A DNA stretch of 64,000 nt from assembly GCA_905479945.1 (NCBI GenBank), contig CAJQOP010000048.1:1-64000 (forward strand). Reading direction: 5' to 3'. Positions 43,973 to 53,638 of this stretch are shown here, in pieces. Each line of letters opens with the position of its first letter. The stretch's first letter is position 1. Below the pieces are notes generated by a model. It worked only from the letters and a program-made list of their open reading frames with translations, was not told where the DNA came from and ran no database searches. The DNA comes from an uncultured Glaciecola sp. (GTDB lineage: Bacteria; Pseudomonadota; Gammaproteobacteria; Enterobacterales; Alteromonadaceae). A program made the translations under genes and the position numbers.

Positions 43973-44805
43973 ATTGAACTCCTTGCAAATACACGTTCTG
44001 CCAAAATTAGTAATACCAAAGCTTGCACCAGAGGAAAGCCAATACTGAGCAACACACCTGCATTTTGTCCTGCCATTTGGTCTAATTGATAGCCGGGAAA
44101 TATAACACTCAACGAATCCAAAGCGGGGATCTGCCAAGATAATAAACCTAGAATAATATTCCCTCCTGCAAAAAACAGAATAGCAAAGACAATAGCTAAT
44201 CTAGCTGAACTGGCAAAGGTGTTTAGAAAGCTCATTAAGGCAATAAAAGGCATTACCGTAACAACAAGGTAAGCGAATAATAGTGAAATACGTGATAATG
44301 CTGATGCAAAAAGCGTCGGATCACGGTACGACAGCATCGCCAGCGTCGCGAACAAAGTAAGCAACAAAAGCACAGCTAAAATGAGTACTTGGCCAAGGAA
44401 GCGCCCGAATATGATTTCGGCTCGTGTGGCTCTCAGCGTCAAAAATCGCAAAGTTCCCCGTTGCTTGTCACCCACGGTTTGATCACTGCATAAGAACAAG
44501 CAAAAACAGGGAAAACTGTAGAGAGCTATTAGCCAATAAACGGCCAACTCAGCTTCCGGCCACGTTAACAATTGACTCAAACCTGCGGCACCGAATATCG
44601 ATTCAACAAAGTCGGCTACGTTACGAGAGTCAAGTAAAGATACCGCTTGCCCCACTGGATAACGTAAAATTAAAAACCAACAAATCGCAAATGCTACTAC
44701 AGCAAGTAAACCACGCTTCGTCAAAAATAGTCTTACCAACTCAAATCGTGCAATATTTGCTAGCCGTTTGGGGTGCAATGGCGTAACTCCTAATTTTGAA
44801 TCCAA
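43969..44805 (-). CDS. ABC-2 type permease
   Basis: 278 aa with six predicted helices. The first helix follows ANIARFELVRLFLTKRGLLA, and the segment SDQTVGDKQRGTLRFLTLRATRAEIIFGRFLGQ is the cytosolic coupling region typical of NosY-like permeases. It is the first gene of a two-gene operon with the ATPase. No substrate-binding lipoprotein is next to it, which favours export. Confidence 0.88.
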   Translation of the reverse strand: MDSKLGVTPLHPKRLANIARFELVRLFLTKRGLLAVVAFAICWFLILRYPVGQAVSLLDSRNVADFVESIFGAAGLSQLLTWPEAELAVYWLIALYSFPCFCLFLCSDQTVGDKQRGTLRFLTLRATRAEIIFGRFLGQVLILAVLLLLTLFATLAMLSYRDPTLFASALSRISLLFAYLVVTVMPFIALMSFLNTFASSARLAIVFAILFFAGGNIILGLLSWQIPALDSLSVIFPGYQLDQMAGQNAGVLLSIGFPLVQALVLLILAERVFARSSI

Positions 44806-44860
44806 AATAATGGCATTACACTAAGCGTAAACTAATGGAATTACCACAAAAAAACGGTCA

Positions 44861-45523
44861 TTAATCCGACTTTAAACCTCTACAGTTTGGCTGCTTCAGC
44901 ATGATTACTCCCAACCAGGAAAACCACACTATCTGACCTAAGCCAAAAATCTCTGTCAACACGTCGGCGGGATAAACGGTGAGAATACCTGCACCGCCGA
45001 TAAATAAACCTAGATAGTTGAGTATTTTAGGAAACTCATTTGACCTCAAGGCTGCAATACTTAATAAAGTTAGCCATAGTCCGCCAACAACTTCATTGCC
45101 ACCGCCCAAACCTTCAACTACAGCAATAATAGCCAACCATACCGTCATCGCTTGCTCAGGATCCGTAACTGAAAGTTCGACAACAGCGCCCAATCCTATG
45201 TTTGCAATCATTCCACTGGCAATGATAAGGCCGACCCAAACTATGCCAAATACTGTAGCAAGCTGCGTCACAGCTGATGCATTACCTTTAAGACGATTAT
45301 GAAGCGCCAACACCAATACAGCCAATAAAACGCCAAATATGACATAGATAATCATGTTAACAATAGACAAAATGGTTTGATTGTCAGCTAAAAAGGCGAA
45401 TTTTTGTATCGTGGCTGCGTCCGAAGGGAAGTCCCAAATTACACCAAAAAATACAAACGCCGAAATGTAAATAAGAGCTTCACAAAGTGCTGCAACACCC
45501 CCTATTTTTTGTAGGTTATTCAC
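44861..45523 (-). CDS. DUF4386 membrane protein
   Basis: 220 aa, about six predicted helices, with the layout of DUF4386 proteins: IGGVAALCEALIYISAFVFF at the start, NIGLGAVVELSVTDPEQAMTV in the middle, and LNYLGLFIGGAGILTVYP near the C-terminus. Function unknown. It is read in the same direction as the ABC pair and lies about 55 bp upstream of the permease gene, so it might be cotranscribed. Confidence 0.72.
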   Translation of the reverse strand: MNNLQKIGGVAALCEALIYISAFVFFGVIWDFPSDAATIQKFAFLADNQTILSIVNMIIYVIFGVLLAVLVLALHNRLKGNASAVTQLATVFGIVWVGLIIASGMIANIGLGAVVELSVTDPEQAMTVWLAIIAVVEGLGGGNEVVGGLWLTLLSIAALRSNEFPKILNYLGLFIGGAGILTVYPADVLTEIFGLGQIVWFSWLGVIMLKQPNCRGLKSD

Positions 45524-45741
45524 TGCTTATTTCCTATCATTTGCAAACGACTAACGCTACCACGGAAATGTATTGCTATTGGTATTAATATGTAACAAAA
45601 CTGCTTTCGATAAGATTAATTGCTTGAAAAAACGAGATACAAAATAGATCTCAAATCGAATACTAGGTTCGCCACTATTCATAACATTATGTAATGCTTC
45701 TCTGGTATAATGCTGAAATATAAAAGCGTGATATAACGCCA

Positions 45742-45757
45742 ACATTTTGCAAAATGT
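45742..45757 (+). promoter_or_regulatory. 16-bp perfect palindrome upstream of ygiQ
   Basis: ACATTTTGCAAAATGT is its own reverse complement and lies 25 bp before the ygiQ ATG. Its position close to the start suits an operator or a 5'-UTR hairpin. No matching regulator is identified. Confidence 0.55.
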
Positions 45758-45782
45758 CCATTTTAAGAAAATAGAGAAACTA

Positions 45783-48113
45783 ATGCCAACGATTCAGCCA
45801 GCCTCCAGAAAAACCGAAACGCCAAGAATGAAGGCTGACCGAGGACTATTTTCCTTTCCGAAATACTGGGCGGAATGTTTTGATCCAGCGCCTTTTTTGC
45901 CAATGTCGCGCCAAGAGATGAACCAGCTAGGTTGGGATAGTTGCGATATCATTATTGTTACAGGTGACGCTTATATCGATCACCCCAGCTTTGGCATGGC
46001 TGTTATTGGACGCACACTTGAAGCACAAGGCTTTCGTGTAGGTATTATTTCTCAACCTGATTGGCATTCCAAAGACGACTTTATGCAATTAGGCGAGCCC
46101 AATTTATTTTTTGGCGTTACCTCCGGCAACATGGACTCCATGATTAATCGTTACACTGCTGAGCGAAAACTTCGCCATGATGATGCTTACACAGCGAATA
46201 ACGAAGGTGGTAAACGTCCCGACCGTGCAGTGACGGTTTACACCCAACGATGCAAAGAAGCCTATAAAAAACCTGTGGTTATTGGTGGTATTGAAGCGAG
46301 TTTGCGCCGCATAGCACATTATGATTATTGGTCGGATAAAGTGCGCCGCTCAGTTTTGTTTGATTCAAAAGCCGACATGCTGATGTTTGGCAACGCCGAA
46401 CGCCCTCTACTAGAGATGGCGCATAGGTTTGCTGCCGGCGAAACAATCGATCAAATGCAAGATATTCGAGGTACAGCAGTTATTCGCAGAGAGCCCCTTC
46501 CGGGCTGGCAAGGCGTTAATTCCACACATGTTGATAGCATCGGTAAAATTGAACCCATTATCAGTCCTTATGAAATGATTGAAGATAAATGTGCAATTCA
46601 ATCCGAGGAAGAAAAACAAGCAGCTATTGATGCTGAAAAAGCTAAGCCTATTGTCATCCAGCCGTTCACATCAAAAACCAAACGCCGTAAGCCTTGGGAA
46701 AAAACTTACGTTTTGCTGCCTCCTTACGATGTTGTAAGAGCTGAGAAGACTCACTATGCCCATACATCACGTATATTGCATCAAGAAACAAATCCTGGCT
46801 GTGCTCGTGCCTTAGCGCAACGCCATGGCGACCGAATCATTTGGATCAATCCACCTGCTTTTCCACTAGAAACTGAAGAAATGGATGCCATATTCGACTT
46901 GCCCTACGCTCGCGTTCCGCACCCTAGTTATGGCAAGGCCAAAATTCCTGCTTATGACATGATAAAAACCTCAGTAAATATTATGCGAGGCTGTTTTGGT
47001 GGCTGTACTTTCTGTTCAATAACCGAGCATGAAGGTCGGATCATTCAAAGTCGTTCAGAGGAATCGATTCTTCGAGAAATTGAAGAAATTCGCGACAAAG
47101 TACCCGGTTTTACCGGCGTTATTTCAGACCTTGGCGGCCCAACTGCAAACATGTATAAATTGCGCTGTAAGAGTCCTAAAGCAGAACAAACTTGCAGGCG
47201 TTTATCCTGTGTTTGGCCTGACGTCTGCGGGCACTTAGATACCGATCAAACTCCGACGGTTGAGCTTTACAAGAAAGCGCGGAAAGTTGAAGGCGTTAAG
47301 AAAGTATTAATTGCCTCCGGCGTTAGATATGACTTAGCCATTCTAGATCCCAATTATGTAAGAGAACTAGTGACGCATCATGTGGGTGGCTATTTAAAAA
47401 TAGCACCAGAGCATACTGAAAAAGGTCCTTTGGACAAAATGATGAAGCCAGGCATGGGAACCTATGATCGCTTCAAAGAGATGTTCGACAAATACACCAA
47501 AGAGGCCGGCAAAGAGCAGTTTTTAATTCCGTACTTCATTTCTGCTCACCCAGGAACAAAAGACGAAGACATGTTGAATTTAGCGCTTTGGTTAAAAGAA
47601 CGCGACTTCAAGCTTGATCAAGTTCAAAACTTCTATCCCTCGCCTATGGCGAATGCCACCACCATGTATCACACATACAAAAACCCGATACATAAAGTAA
47701 ATCATAAAAGTGAAATAGTTGAGGTTCCAAAAGGCGAGATCCATCGTCGTTTGCATCGCGCTATGTTGCGCTATCATGATCCAGCTAACTGGCCACTATT
47801 ACGCAAAACTCTCGTAGAAATGGGGAAAGGTCACCTTATCGGTAATGGCCCTAAATGTTTAGTTCCGTTCGAGGGCCGCAATGAATTAAAAGGTAGCGAG
47901 CAACGCGATTTTGCAAAGCGTTCATCTAACAAGGCGTTTGCCAAAGGGAAACAAGCACAAACACCTAAGCATCAAAAAGGGCTTACTCGCTTTAGTGACA
48001 ATCAGCCGCATAATGATACTGCCAGAGCAGAAAGAGCTAGAGCAGAAAGAGCTAGAGCAGAAAACGCTAGCGCTAAGAGCAGCAAGCGTAAACCGAAGTC
48101 TAAGCAGCATTAA
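45783..48113 (+). CDS. ygiQ: YgiQ-family radical SAM protein
   Basis: 776 aa from the ATG at 45783 (GAGAAA upstream); the ORF-track TTG at 45747 lies within a palindrome and is unlikely. Radical SAM cluster motif [13 protein letters not shown] (CX3CX2C) near residue 400. The family N-terminus ([20 protein letters not shown]) and the iron-sulfur-rich middle ([20 protein letters not shown]) match YgiQ. The reaction is unknown. The C-terminus ends in a Lys/Arg/Ala-rich tail that contains a 15-bp repeat ([10 protein letters not shown]) and looks disordered. The dgkA gene follows 49 bp later on the same strand. Confidence 0.93.
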   Translation: MPTIQPASRKTETPRMKADRGLFSFPKYWAECFDPAPFLPMSRQEMNQLGWDSCDIIIVTGDAYIDHPSFGMAVIGRTLEAQGFRVGIISQPDWHSKDDFMQLGEPNLFFGVTSGNMDSMINRYTAERKLRHDDAYTANNEGGKRPDRAVTVYTQRCKEAYKKPVVIGGIEASLRRIAHYDYWSDKVRRSVLFDSKADMLMFGNAERPLLEMAHRFAAGETIDQMQDIRGTAVIRREPLPGWQGVNSTHVDSIGKIEPIISPYEMIEDKCAIQSEEEKQAAIDAEKAKPIVIQPFTSKTKRRKPWEKTYVLLPPYDVVRAEKTHYAHTSRILHQETNPGCARALAQRHGDRIIWINPPAFPLETEEMDAIFDLPYARVPHPSYGKAKIPAYDMIKTSVNIMRGCFGGCTFCSITEHEGRIIQSRSEESILREIEEIRDKVPGFTGVISDLGGPTANMYKLRCKSPKAEQTCRRLSCVWPDVCGHLDTDQTPTVELYKKARKVEGVKKVLIASGVRYDLAILDPNYVRELVTHHVGGYLKIAPEHTEKGPLDKMMKPGMGTYDRFKEMFDKYTKEAGKEQFLIPYFISAHPGTKDEDMLNLALWLKERDFKLDQVQNFYPSPMANATTMYHTYKNPIHKVNHKSEIVEVPKGEIHRRLHRAMLRYHDPANWPLLRKTLVEMGKGHLIGNGPKCLVPFEGRNELKGSEQRDFAKRSSNKAFAKGKQAQTPKHQKGLTRFSDNQPHNDTARAERARAERARAENASAKSSKRKPKSKQH
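48021..48065. repeat. Three 15-bp units in the ygiQ tail
   Basis: GCCAGAGCAGAAAGA, GCTAGAGCAGAAAGA and GCTAGAGCAGAAAAC, in frame, encode [15 protein letters not shown]. Confidence 0.8.
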
Positions 48114-48162
48114 TTAATGGCGCTTTTTACGCTATTCAATATATGCATGCGATGTAGCTATT

Positions 48163-48552
48163 ATGACGAATGAAAAATCCAACATAGGCAAAAACCCACC
48201 TGGTATAAAGCGTTTGCCGCGCGCCATTTTATGCTCATTAAAAGGCTACAAAGCGGTATGGAAGTATGAATCGGGGTTTAGGCAATACGCAGTAATATCT
48301 TTGCTTTTAAGCTCATTTAGTTTTTACATAGCGCAATCGTTAACGCATTGGTTTTTACTGATCATGTGTTTGGTTTTTTTACTATTTGCTGAAATAGTAA
48401 ACTCAGCAATAGAGGCTGTAGCAGACGCCACCATGCCTGAATATAACGAATTGATTGGCAGAGCCAAAGACTTAGGCTCTGCTGGGGTTTTCACTGCCGT
48501 ACTGCTGGCAGTTGTAGTTTGGGCTGTGTCAATTTATCAGTATTTCAGTTAA
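48163..48552 (+). CDS. dgkA: Diacylglycerol kinase
   Basis: 129 aa with three predicted helices and the DgkA core EIVNSAIEAVADATMPEYNE near 77-96 followed by RAKDLGSAGVF. It phosphorylates diacylglycerol made during periplasmic glucan and other headgroup-transfer reactions, recycling it to phosphatidate at the inner membrane; opgGH elsewhere in the window would create that need. Follows ygiQ by 49 bp. Confidence 0.93.
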   Translation: MTNEKSNIGKNPPGIKRLPRAILCSLKGYKAVWKYESGFRQYAVISLLLSSFSFYIAQSLTHWFLLIMCLVFLLFAEIVNSAIEAVADATMPEYNELIGRAKDLGSAGVFTAVLLAVVVWAVSIYQYFS

Positions 48553-48562
48553 TAAATTGAAA

Positions 48563-48604
48563 GCAACATTACGCAAGCAACATTAAGCAAGCAACATTAC
48601 GCGC
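48563..48604. repeat. Three 14-bp units after dgkA
   Basis: GCAACATTACGCAA, GCAACATTAAGCAA and GCAACATTACGCGC lie just past the dgkA stop codon. Confidence 0.75.
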
Positions 48605-48727
48605 GCATTTTTTGGTTTCTGATTGCCATCGAGCGCTTCACCTGTGGCACTGATCATCTCATGGCCTATTTTAACTTGAGCTTGTAGCTTTGCATGACTT
48701 AACTAAATAAAAAAGTAAATGTATGGT

Positions 48728-49165
48728 CTAACTTTCGTGCATGCGCACTGCGAGCACATCTTGTTTGACGCCGTGTAGCACCGCATTTGCAGTTGATCCA
48801 AGAAGAATTTTAATGCCGCTTCTGCCATGAGTGCCAATTACAATAAGATCAGCTTCATTTTCATTTGCTATTTGCTTTATTTCATCAGGAATATCACCGG
48901 TTTTAACATGAACATTTTTATTGTTAATGCCAAATTTGTCTGCAATTTCCTCTAATCGTTTTGTGGCAATACCTACGGCTTCAAAATCACTTATTGAATT
49001 GTATTCAGCTCCGTATAAAAATGGTTGGATATAGATTACAGGCATGGATACATAAACTAAACTGAGGTCGTCAGGTGATTGACATACCGATAGCGCCCGC
49101 TTGATCACGTTCTCATGCTCGGCATTAAAATCTATTGCGACTATAATTTTTTTGTAATAGCTCAT
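48728..49165 (-). CDS. Universal stress protein (UspA family), ATP-type
   Basis: 145 aa, single Usp domain. The ATP-binding loop is intact (GTHGRSGIKILLGST, the G-x2-G-x9-G-S/T pattern), and the N-terminal KKIIVAIDFNAEHENVIKRA is typical. Usp proteins respond to starvation, oxygen limitation and other stresses. A TTGAC-CTAA-GTCAA box lies about 70 bp upstream, which suggests control by the nearby FixK-like regulator. A second, ATP-site-degenerate usp gene lies on the other side of glgC. Confidence 0.93.
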   Translation of the reverse strand: MSYYKKIIVAIDFNAEHENVIKRALSVCQSPDDLSLVYVSMPVIYIQPFLYGAEYNSISDFEAVGIATKRLEEIADKFGINNKNVHVKTGDIPDEIKQIANENEADLIVIGTHGRSGIKILLGSTANAVLHGVKQDVLAVRMHES

Positions 49166-49236
49166 GATTCACACTCCGTCATTACTTGCTTTAATTTTTT
49201 CGTGTAGTTACTTTAACAAATCAACATTTCAAGATT

Positions 49237-49250
49237 TTGACCTAAGTCAA
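49237..49250 (-). promoter_or_regulatory. FNR/FixK-type box upstream of usp
   Basis: TTGACCTAAGTCAA, a full 14-bp TTGAY-N4-RTCAA palindrome, centred about 78 bp upstream of the usp start codon. Confidence 0.75.
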
Positions 49251-49278
49251 AGATAGCTTAAGCCACGACTTTAAAAGA

Positions 49279-50682
49279 CTACTGAAGTAAAGAGCCCTTT
49301 ACTTTAATCTGGGGCGAATCACCGCTCTCTCGCACACCAATAGTGAAATTTTCATGCAGTACTCCTGCTTGAAACATAGTCGCGCGGTTGGCAGGCTGAA
49401 TTGAGACATACTTAGCGCTTTTTGCGGGCAGGACATCAAGCATTTTTTGCGTCACTACTACAATGCCATCGTTGCTAACTCGAAAACCTCGTTTAAGGTC
49501 TTCTCTTAGATCTACTCCTATTTTGAAGTTATCCGGAATGCAACAATCATGGTCGATGATCGCACGTTGGATAAGTGCATTATTTCCAATTGTTACGTTT
49601 GGCAATAAAATCGATTCGGTAATATACGCGTTGTTTTTGATTTTTGTATTTTCGAAAACCAAAGAGCTCCTTATTTGGCAAGGATAAATCTCACAGCCTG
49701 TTGATAACAATGAGTTTATAGTGTTGCCATTTGCATTGTATTCATCATTAACAAATTTTACCGGGGGTAAGCAACTTGGTGCGCTCCAAATTGGCCATTC
49801 AGAATCATTAAGACTTATTGGAGGTTTATTACCCAATAGCGCGACATTTGCTTTCCAATAAGCATCTATTGTTCCGACATCTCGCCAATACGGCGCATCG
49901 TTTGAATCTAGTGAACAAAAACGAAAGGCATACAACTTGTTATCTGAGATCAGTTTTGGAATGATGTCCTTGCCGAAATCATGTTCCGACTTGAGGTCTA
50001 AAGCGTCTTGTTGCAGGAGTCTAATTAGAATATCAGTATTGAACACATAATTTCCCATAGATGCTAAAACGTGGCTAGGCTTATCAATTAGGCCTTTGGG
50101 ACTAGTTGGTTTTTCTTCAAATGATATTATTTGGTCATCGCTGTTAACATTGACTACACCAAATTGCCCAGCAGCTTTATGAATTGGCACTTCAATGCAG
50201 GATACCGTCAAGTCGGCTCCACTTTGAACATGTTGCTCGAGAATATTACGATAGTCCATTTTGTAAATATGATCGCCAGAAAGAATCAAAACATATTTAG
50301 GCATCGCGGACTTTATGAACTCAATATTCTGGAATAAAGAATCAGCCGTTCCTCTATACCAATCTTTCTTAGAATGTTGGGAGGCAGGCATTATCTCGAG
50401 AAACTCGCCAAAATGTTGATTAAACTTCGCCCATCCAGTTACAAGGTGGTGAATCAAACTTTGTGCCTTATATTGCGTCAACACGCCAATTTTTTTGAAT
50501 CCAGAGTTTACGCAATTAGAGAGCGGAAAATCGATAATTCGGTAGCCACCACCAAATTCAAGAACGGGTTTTGCACGTGACTCTGTTAGCTCGTGCAAGC
50601 GACTCCCCTGACCTCCTGCTAAAAGCATAACTAGCGTGTCATTTGTGAGCCGATTTAGGTTTGTACTATTTGAAGATGTCAT
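49279..50682 (-). CDS. glgC: Glucose-1-phosphate adenylyltransferase
   Basis: 467 aa from the ATG at 50682, which has GAGGGG upstream; the longer ORF start is unlikely. It makes ADP-glucose for glycogen. Seen: MLLAGGQGSRLHELTESRAK near 18-38, FPLSNCVNSG, SGDHIYKMDYRNIL near 143-156 and SFEEKP near 190, plus a C-terminal left-handed helix part. No glgA or glgB is next to it. It sits between two usp genes in an FNR-box-rich region, so oxygen or stress control is likely. Confidence 0.94.
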   Translation of the reverse strand: MTSSNSTNLNRLTNDTLVMLLAGGQGSRLHELTESRAKPVLEFGGGYRIIDFPLSNCVNSGFKKIGVLTQYKAQSLIHHLVTGWAKFNQHFGEFLEIMPASQHSKKDWYRGTADSLFQNIEFIKSAMPKYVLILSGDHIYKMDYRNILEQHVQSGADLTVSCIEVPIHKAAGQFGVVNVNSDDQIISFEEKPTSPKGLIDKPSHVLASMGNYVFNTDILIRLLQQDALDLKSEHDFGKDIIPKLISDNKLYAFRFCSLDSNDAPYWRDVGTIDAYWKANVALLGNKPPISLNDSEWPIWSAPSCLPPVKFVNDEYNANGNTINSLLSTGCEIYPCQIRSSLVFENTKIKNNAYITESILLPNVTIGNNALIQRAIIDHDCCIPDNFKIGVDLREDLKRGFRVSNDGIVVVTQKMLDVLPAKSAKYVSIQPANRATMFQAGVLHENFTIGVRESGDSPQIKVKGSLLQ

Positions 50683-50846
50683 AGTGGACCCCTCTGATGT
50701 ATTTAAATAACAACTCAGACTCTGCAACAAAAAATAGATTTTTTAGCCTGTGATAAACACGTATTCGATAAATTGAATTTGCTGCTGAAAGTAGCTAATT
50801 TAAATTTGCTAGACTTACTATTAGACATGACTGACAGAATTAAAAC

Positions 50847-50860
50847 TTGATCGAGGTCAA
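50847..50860 (-). promoter_or_regulatory. FNR/FixK-type box upstream of glgC
   Basis: TTGATCGAGGTCAA, centred about 170 bp upstream of the glgC start codon and just past the stop codon of the second usp gene. Confidence 0.72.
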
Positions 50861-50871
50861 CTAAGGCAAGA

Positions 50872-51312
50872 CTAGCAAGCAGCGCCATCTAAACAAATTC
50901 TAACCGCTAGTACATCTTGCTTTGCATTGTTAAGCACCGAACTAGCAGTCGCTCCTAAAAGAGCACTAAACCCTTTGCGCTTTTGTGTACCAATAATGAT
51001 CAGGTCAGCAGCAATATCAATCGCTAAACGATGGATTTCTTCTGCTATATTCCCAATGGGCAAGTAAAATTGGCCTAGCGGAAGCGCCATATCCGAAGCA
51101 ATTTCGCCTAGCCTTCTTTTGGCTTGACCTTGTATTTCAGCAACATAGTCGCTGCCAACACAGCTAATATAAGGCTGAAAGTAAATTTTGGGTAAGGTCA
51201 CAAAGACCAAGTGGATTTGACTTGGATTTGCAGCAATACGCAATGCCCTTTGAAGCAGAAGGTCGTATTCGGAATAAACATCTATAGCAATAAGAATGCG
51301 TTGATAATTCAT
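50872..51312 (-). CDS. Universal stress protein with degenerate ATP site
   Basis: 146 aa from the ATG at 51312 (GGAG nine bases upstream; the ORF-track start is a TTG five codons earlier). Usp fold with QRILIAIDVYSEYDLLLQRA. The nucleotide loop reads GTQKRKGFSALLGAT, where the second Gly of the G-x2-G pattern is Lys, so ATP binding is doubtful. Paired with the ATP-type usp gene across glgC; a TTGACGAATATCAA box lies about 139 bp upstream. Confidence 0.9.
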   Translation of the reverse strand: MNYQRILIAIDVYSEYDLLLQRALRIAANPSQIHLVFVTLPKIYFQPYISCVGSDYVAEIQGQAKRRLGEIASDMALPLGQFYLPIGNIAEEIHRLAIDIAADLIIIGTQKRKGFSALLGATASSVLNNAKQDVLAVRICLDGAAC

Positions 51313-51444
51313 AATCTCTCGCTCCAAAAGGATTACACTGGATACTTAGACTTATTTAATTACTTTATTAAACCCTGAAGAGTCACTACTCACACTGTTT
51401 CACACTCTATGATTCTTAGTTAATCAAGATATTCCGAATCCGTT

Positions 51445-51458
51445 TTGACGAATATCAA
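51445..51458 (-). promoter_or_regulatory. FNR/FixK-type box upstream of the second usp gene
   Basis: TTGACGAATATCAA lies in the gap between the fixK-like gene and the second usp gene, matching TTGAY-N4-RTCAA on both arms. Confidence 0.72.
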
Positions 51459-51507
51459 GTTTCTGTGACTTTTAGTAGAATTCACAGGAAATCTATAAAC
51501 AAATCTC

Positions 51508-52269
51508 TTAATGACAGACGGCTTCTTTTTTAGGGCTTTTCTCAATTCTCGACACATGCGAACTGAGGCCATTTGGTGCACATCTATTTAAGGTTTCAAA
51601 GTTTAGAATGGTCAAAGAGCGGTGTTTTACATCAACAATTCCCCGTTGCTGGAAATTGGATAATATTCGGCTAACTGTTTCTATAGCCATACCTAAATAG
51701 TTAGCAATCTCGGTGCGCGACATTGATAGTAAAAGATCTTTTGCGGATAAACCTCGTTCTGCAAACTGCATTGATAAATCAAGAATAAACCTCGCCAACC
51801 TTTGCTCACTTGAACACATACTTAAATACATCATCATTGACATGTCGCATACCATGGCGTGACTAATTGATTGTAATAAACAATCGCGGAAATCATCGCT
51901 GGTTTTAACTAATCCATTTATATCTGATTTTTTTAAGAAATAAACGCTACTTGTTTCTAAAAAATGTAGATTTTGAGCGTGTGAATGCGCATCAAATCCG
52001 TCGATCCCCAATAAGTCGCCGGGATAAAAGAACTTAGTTATATGCTCTTCTCCCCCAATTGTAGTAATAAATGACTTTGCTGAACCAGAACGTAATATAA
52101 AAATGCCTTCAAACGTATCTCCGACTGAATAGAGAGCTTGTTTTTTATGAAAAATACGATGAGAAGTGCGTGCTTGATATGAGTTCGTCTCTGGGATATT
52201 GTTTACACATAGATCTAGAAATTTTCTTGATGAGCTATGATTATTAAGTGGTAATGATATTGATTTCAT
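51508..52269 (-). CDS. fixK: FixK-like Crp/Fnr regulator
   Basis: 253 aa from the ATG at 52269 (AAGGAG upstream). A cyclic-nucleotide-binding-like domain (about 35-150; FEGIFILRSGSAKSF, FFYPGDLLGIDGF) and a C-terminal HTH whose recognition helix reads AIETVSRILSNF, with the E-x2-SR pattern of regulators that read TTGAT half-sites. The N-terminal cysteine cluster of FNR is absent (only one Cys, in DLCVNN), so it should not carry a 4Fe-4S cluster, as in FixK. It is divergent from fixLJ-like genes, the arrangement expected for FixLJ-K control. The target boxes appear upstream of four neighbouring units. Confidence 0.88.
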   Translation of the reverse strand: MKSISLPLNNHSSSRKFLDLCVNNIPETNSYQARTSHRIFHKKQALYSVGDTFEGIFILRSGSAKSFITTIGGEEHITKFFYPGDLLGIDGFDAHSHAQNLHFLETSSVYFLKKSDINGLVKTSDDFRDCLLQSISHAMVCDMSMMMYLSMCSSEQRLARFILDLSMQFAERGLSAKDLLLSMSRTEIANYLGMAIETVSRILSNFQQRGIVDVKHRSLTILNFETLNRCAPNGLSSHVSRIEKSPKKEAVCH

Positions 52270-52443
52270 ATATGCAAGCTCCTTAATAGTGCCGATTATG
52301 GTTCGATACATTGTAAAAGTATCTATCACCTGTGATTACAACATAGAGTAAATTTTAGCTTTTAAGGTAAGCTGCCTCAATCAGAGCAATCACGTAAATC
52401 ATTGCGGAAAATACCTATAAAGCAGATGAATTAGGATGTTTAA
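52270..52443. promoter_or_regulatory. Divergent fixK / fixLJ promoter region
   Basis: A 174-bp gap between fixK (minus) and fixL (plus). It must hold the FixJ-dependent promoter of fixK if the rhizobial logic applies. I see no TTGAT-N4-ATCAA box here and cannot define a FixJ site by eye. Confidence 0.5.
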
Positions 52444-53637
52444 ATGGATAAAAACACTACCGAAACATCAACTCAGCCAATGTCCAGCAAGGATATTAGC
52501 GATGAGGCTATAAGAGATGCTAACGCAAGATTGATCTCGATTTTGAATGCAGCCGTTGATGCTTTAGTTATTATTGATCAACACGGTAAAATCGAACTTG
52601 TAAACGCAGCGACAGAAATGATGTTTTTATATACCCGTGAGGAATTAATTGGTCAAAATGTTAATTTACTAATGCCTTCGCACTTTAAGGATAAGCATAA
52701 CCAATACATTTCATCTTACATAGCGAGCAGAAAACCAAAGGTTATTGGTAAAGGCAGAATGCTGCAAGCAACGAAATCCGATGGTTCAGAATTTCCGGTA
52801 TTTATTAGTGTTGGTGAAGTCCAAGCGTCTAGCCACACGCAGTTTGTTGGGATTATTCGTGACATATCACTAGAAGAAAAAAGTCGAATAGAAATACAAG
52901 AGATTAGAGACAAATTAGCCCACGTAAGCGGCTTAAACTCTATGGGTGAATTAGCTGCAGGGATTGCGCATGAAATAAACCAACCACTTTCTGCTATTTC
53001 AAGTTATGCGCAAGCTTCCAAGCGCATGATACTCTCACCTGAGTCTGACAATAAAGAGTTGGTCATAAGCGCCCTCGATAAAATTTGTAACCAAGCCATT
53101 CGTGCTAACGAGGTGATTAACCACCTAAGATCATTGGTTAAAAAGCGTGTGGCACAGCGTCAGAACGTACTATTAAATACTCTAATTAATGAAACCGTCA
53201 GTTTGGCGAAAGTAGATACCCGTATTTTGGACCATGACATAATTCTTGATTTAACCAGCAGCAAGCCACCGGAGTTGAATGTTGATCCTATACAAATTCA
53301 ACAGGTGCTTTTGAATTTTATCCGTAATGCAATTGACGCAATGGAAGATTCTAAAGGTATGCCTCTGACAATTAGAAGCCATTGGTTATCTGATGAGGTA
53401 GTCGAGGTCTCGGTTATCGATAGCGGACATGGAATGGATGCTAACATGAGTGACAACGTTTTTACGCCATTCTTCACGACAAAAGAAACTGGCATGGGAA
53501 TGGGCTTAGCGATAAGTCAAACTATCATACATGCCCATGGGGGGCGTATTTACTGCAAGCCGAACGTGCCAAAAGGCTCTATATTTTCATTTAGCTTAAG
53601 TATCGCCGCATCCTCACAAAAAAACAGTGAGCAATAA
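52444..53637 (+). CDS. fixL: FixL-like haem-PAS histidine kinase
   Basis: 397 aa, soluble. A PAS domain (about 30-145) holds H85 in FKDKHNQYISSY and R105 in IGKGRML. These align with haem-ligand His200 and oxygen-contacting Arg220 of Bradyrhizobium FixL, with the same 20-residue spacing; the Arg206 position is Ser here. Then a HisKA domain with H176 in GIAHEINQPL, and a HATPase domain (NFIRNAIDAM, DSGHGMD, GMGMGLAISQ). It should autophosphorylate when oxygen is low and pass phosphate to FixJ. It has no N-terminal membrane helices, as in Bradyrhizobium FixL. It overlaps the ORF-track fixJ start by a few bases. Confidence 0.9.
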   Translation: MDKNTTETSTQPMSSKDISDEAIRDANARLISILNAAVDALVIIDQHGKIELVNAATEMMFLYTREELIGQNVNLLMPSHFKDKHNQYISSYIASRKPKVIGKGRMLQATKSDGSEFPVFISVGEVQASSHTQFVGIIRDISLEEKSRIEIQEIRDKLAHVSGLNSMGELAAGIAHEINQPLSAISSYAQASKRMILSPESDNKELVISALDKICNQAIRANEVINHLRSLVKKRVAQRQNVLLNTLINETVSLAKVDTRILDHDIILDLTSSKPPELNVDPIQIQQVLLNFIRNAIDAMEDSKGMPLTIRSHWLSDEVVEVSVIDSGHGMDANMSDNVFTPFFTTKETGMGMGLAISQTIIHAHGGRIYCKPNVPKGSIFSFSLSIAASSQKNSEQ

Positions 53638-53638
53638 C

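Noticed and set aside
43064-44137. 357-aa version of the ABC ATPase
   Set aside because: The first 55 residues overlap the permease gene in another frame; the ATG at 43972 has AAGGAG and a 4-base overlap typical of operons.
45557-45745. 62-codon minus-strand ORF before ygiQ
   Set aside because: Lies in the promoter gap and has no supporting signal.
51508-52269. FNR with an oxygen-sensing Fe-S cluster
   Set aside because: The N-terminal cysteine cluster is missing; only one cysteine is present there, so a FixK-like protein fits better.
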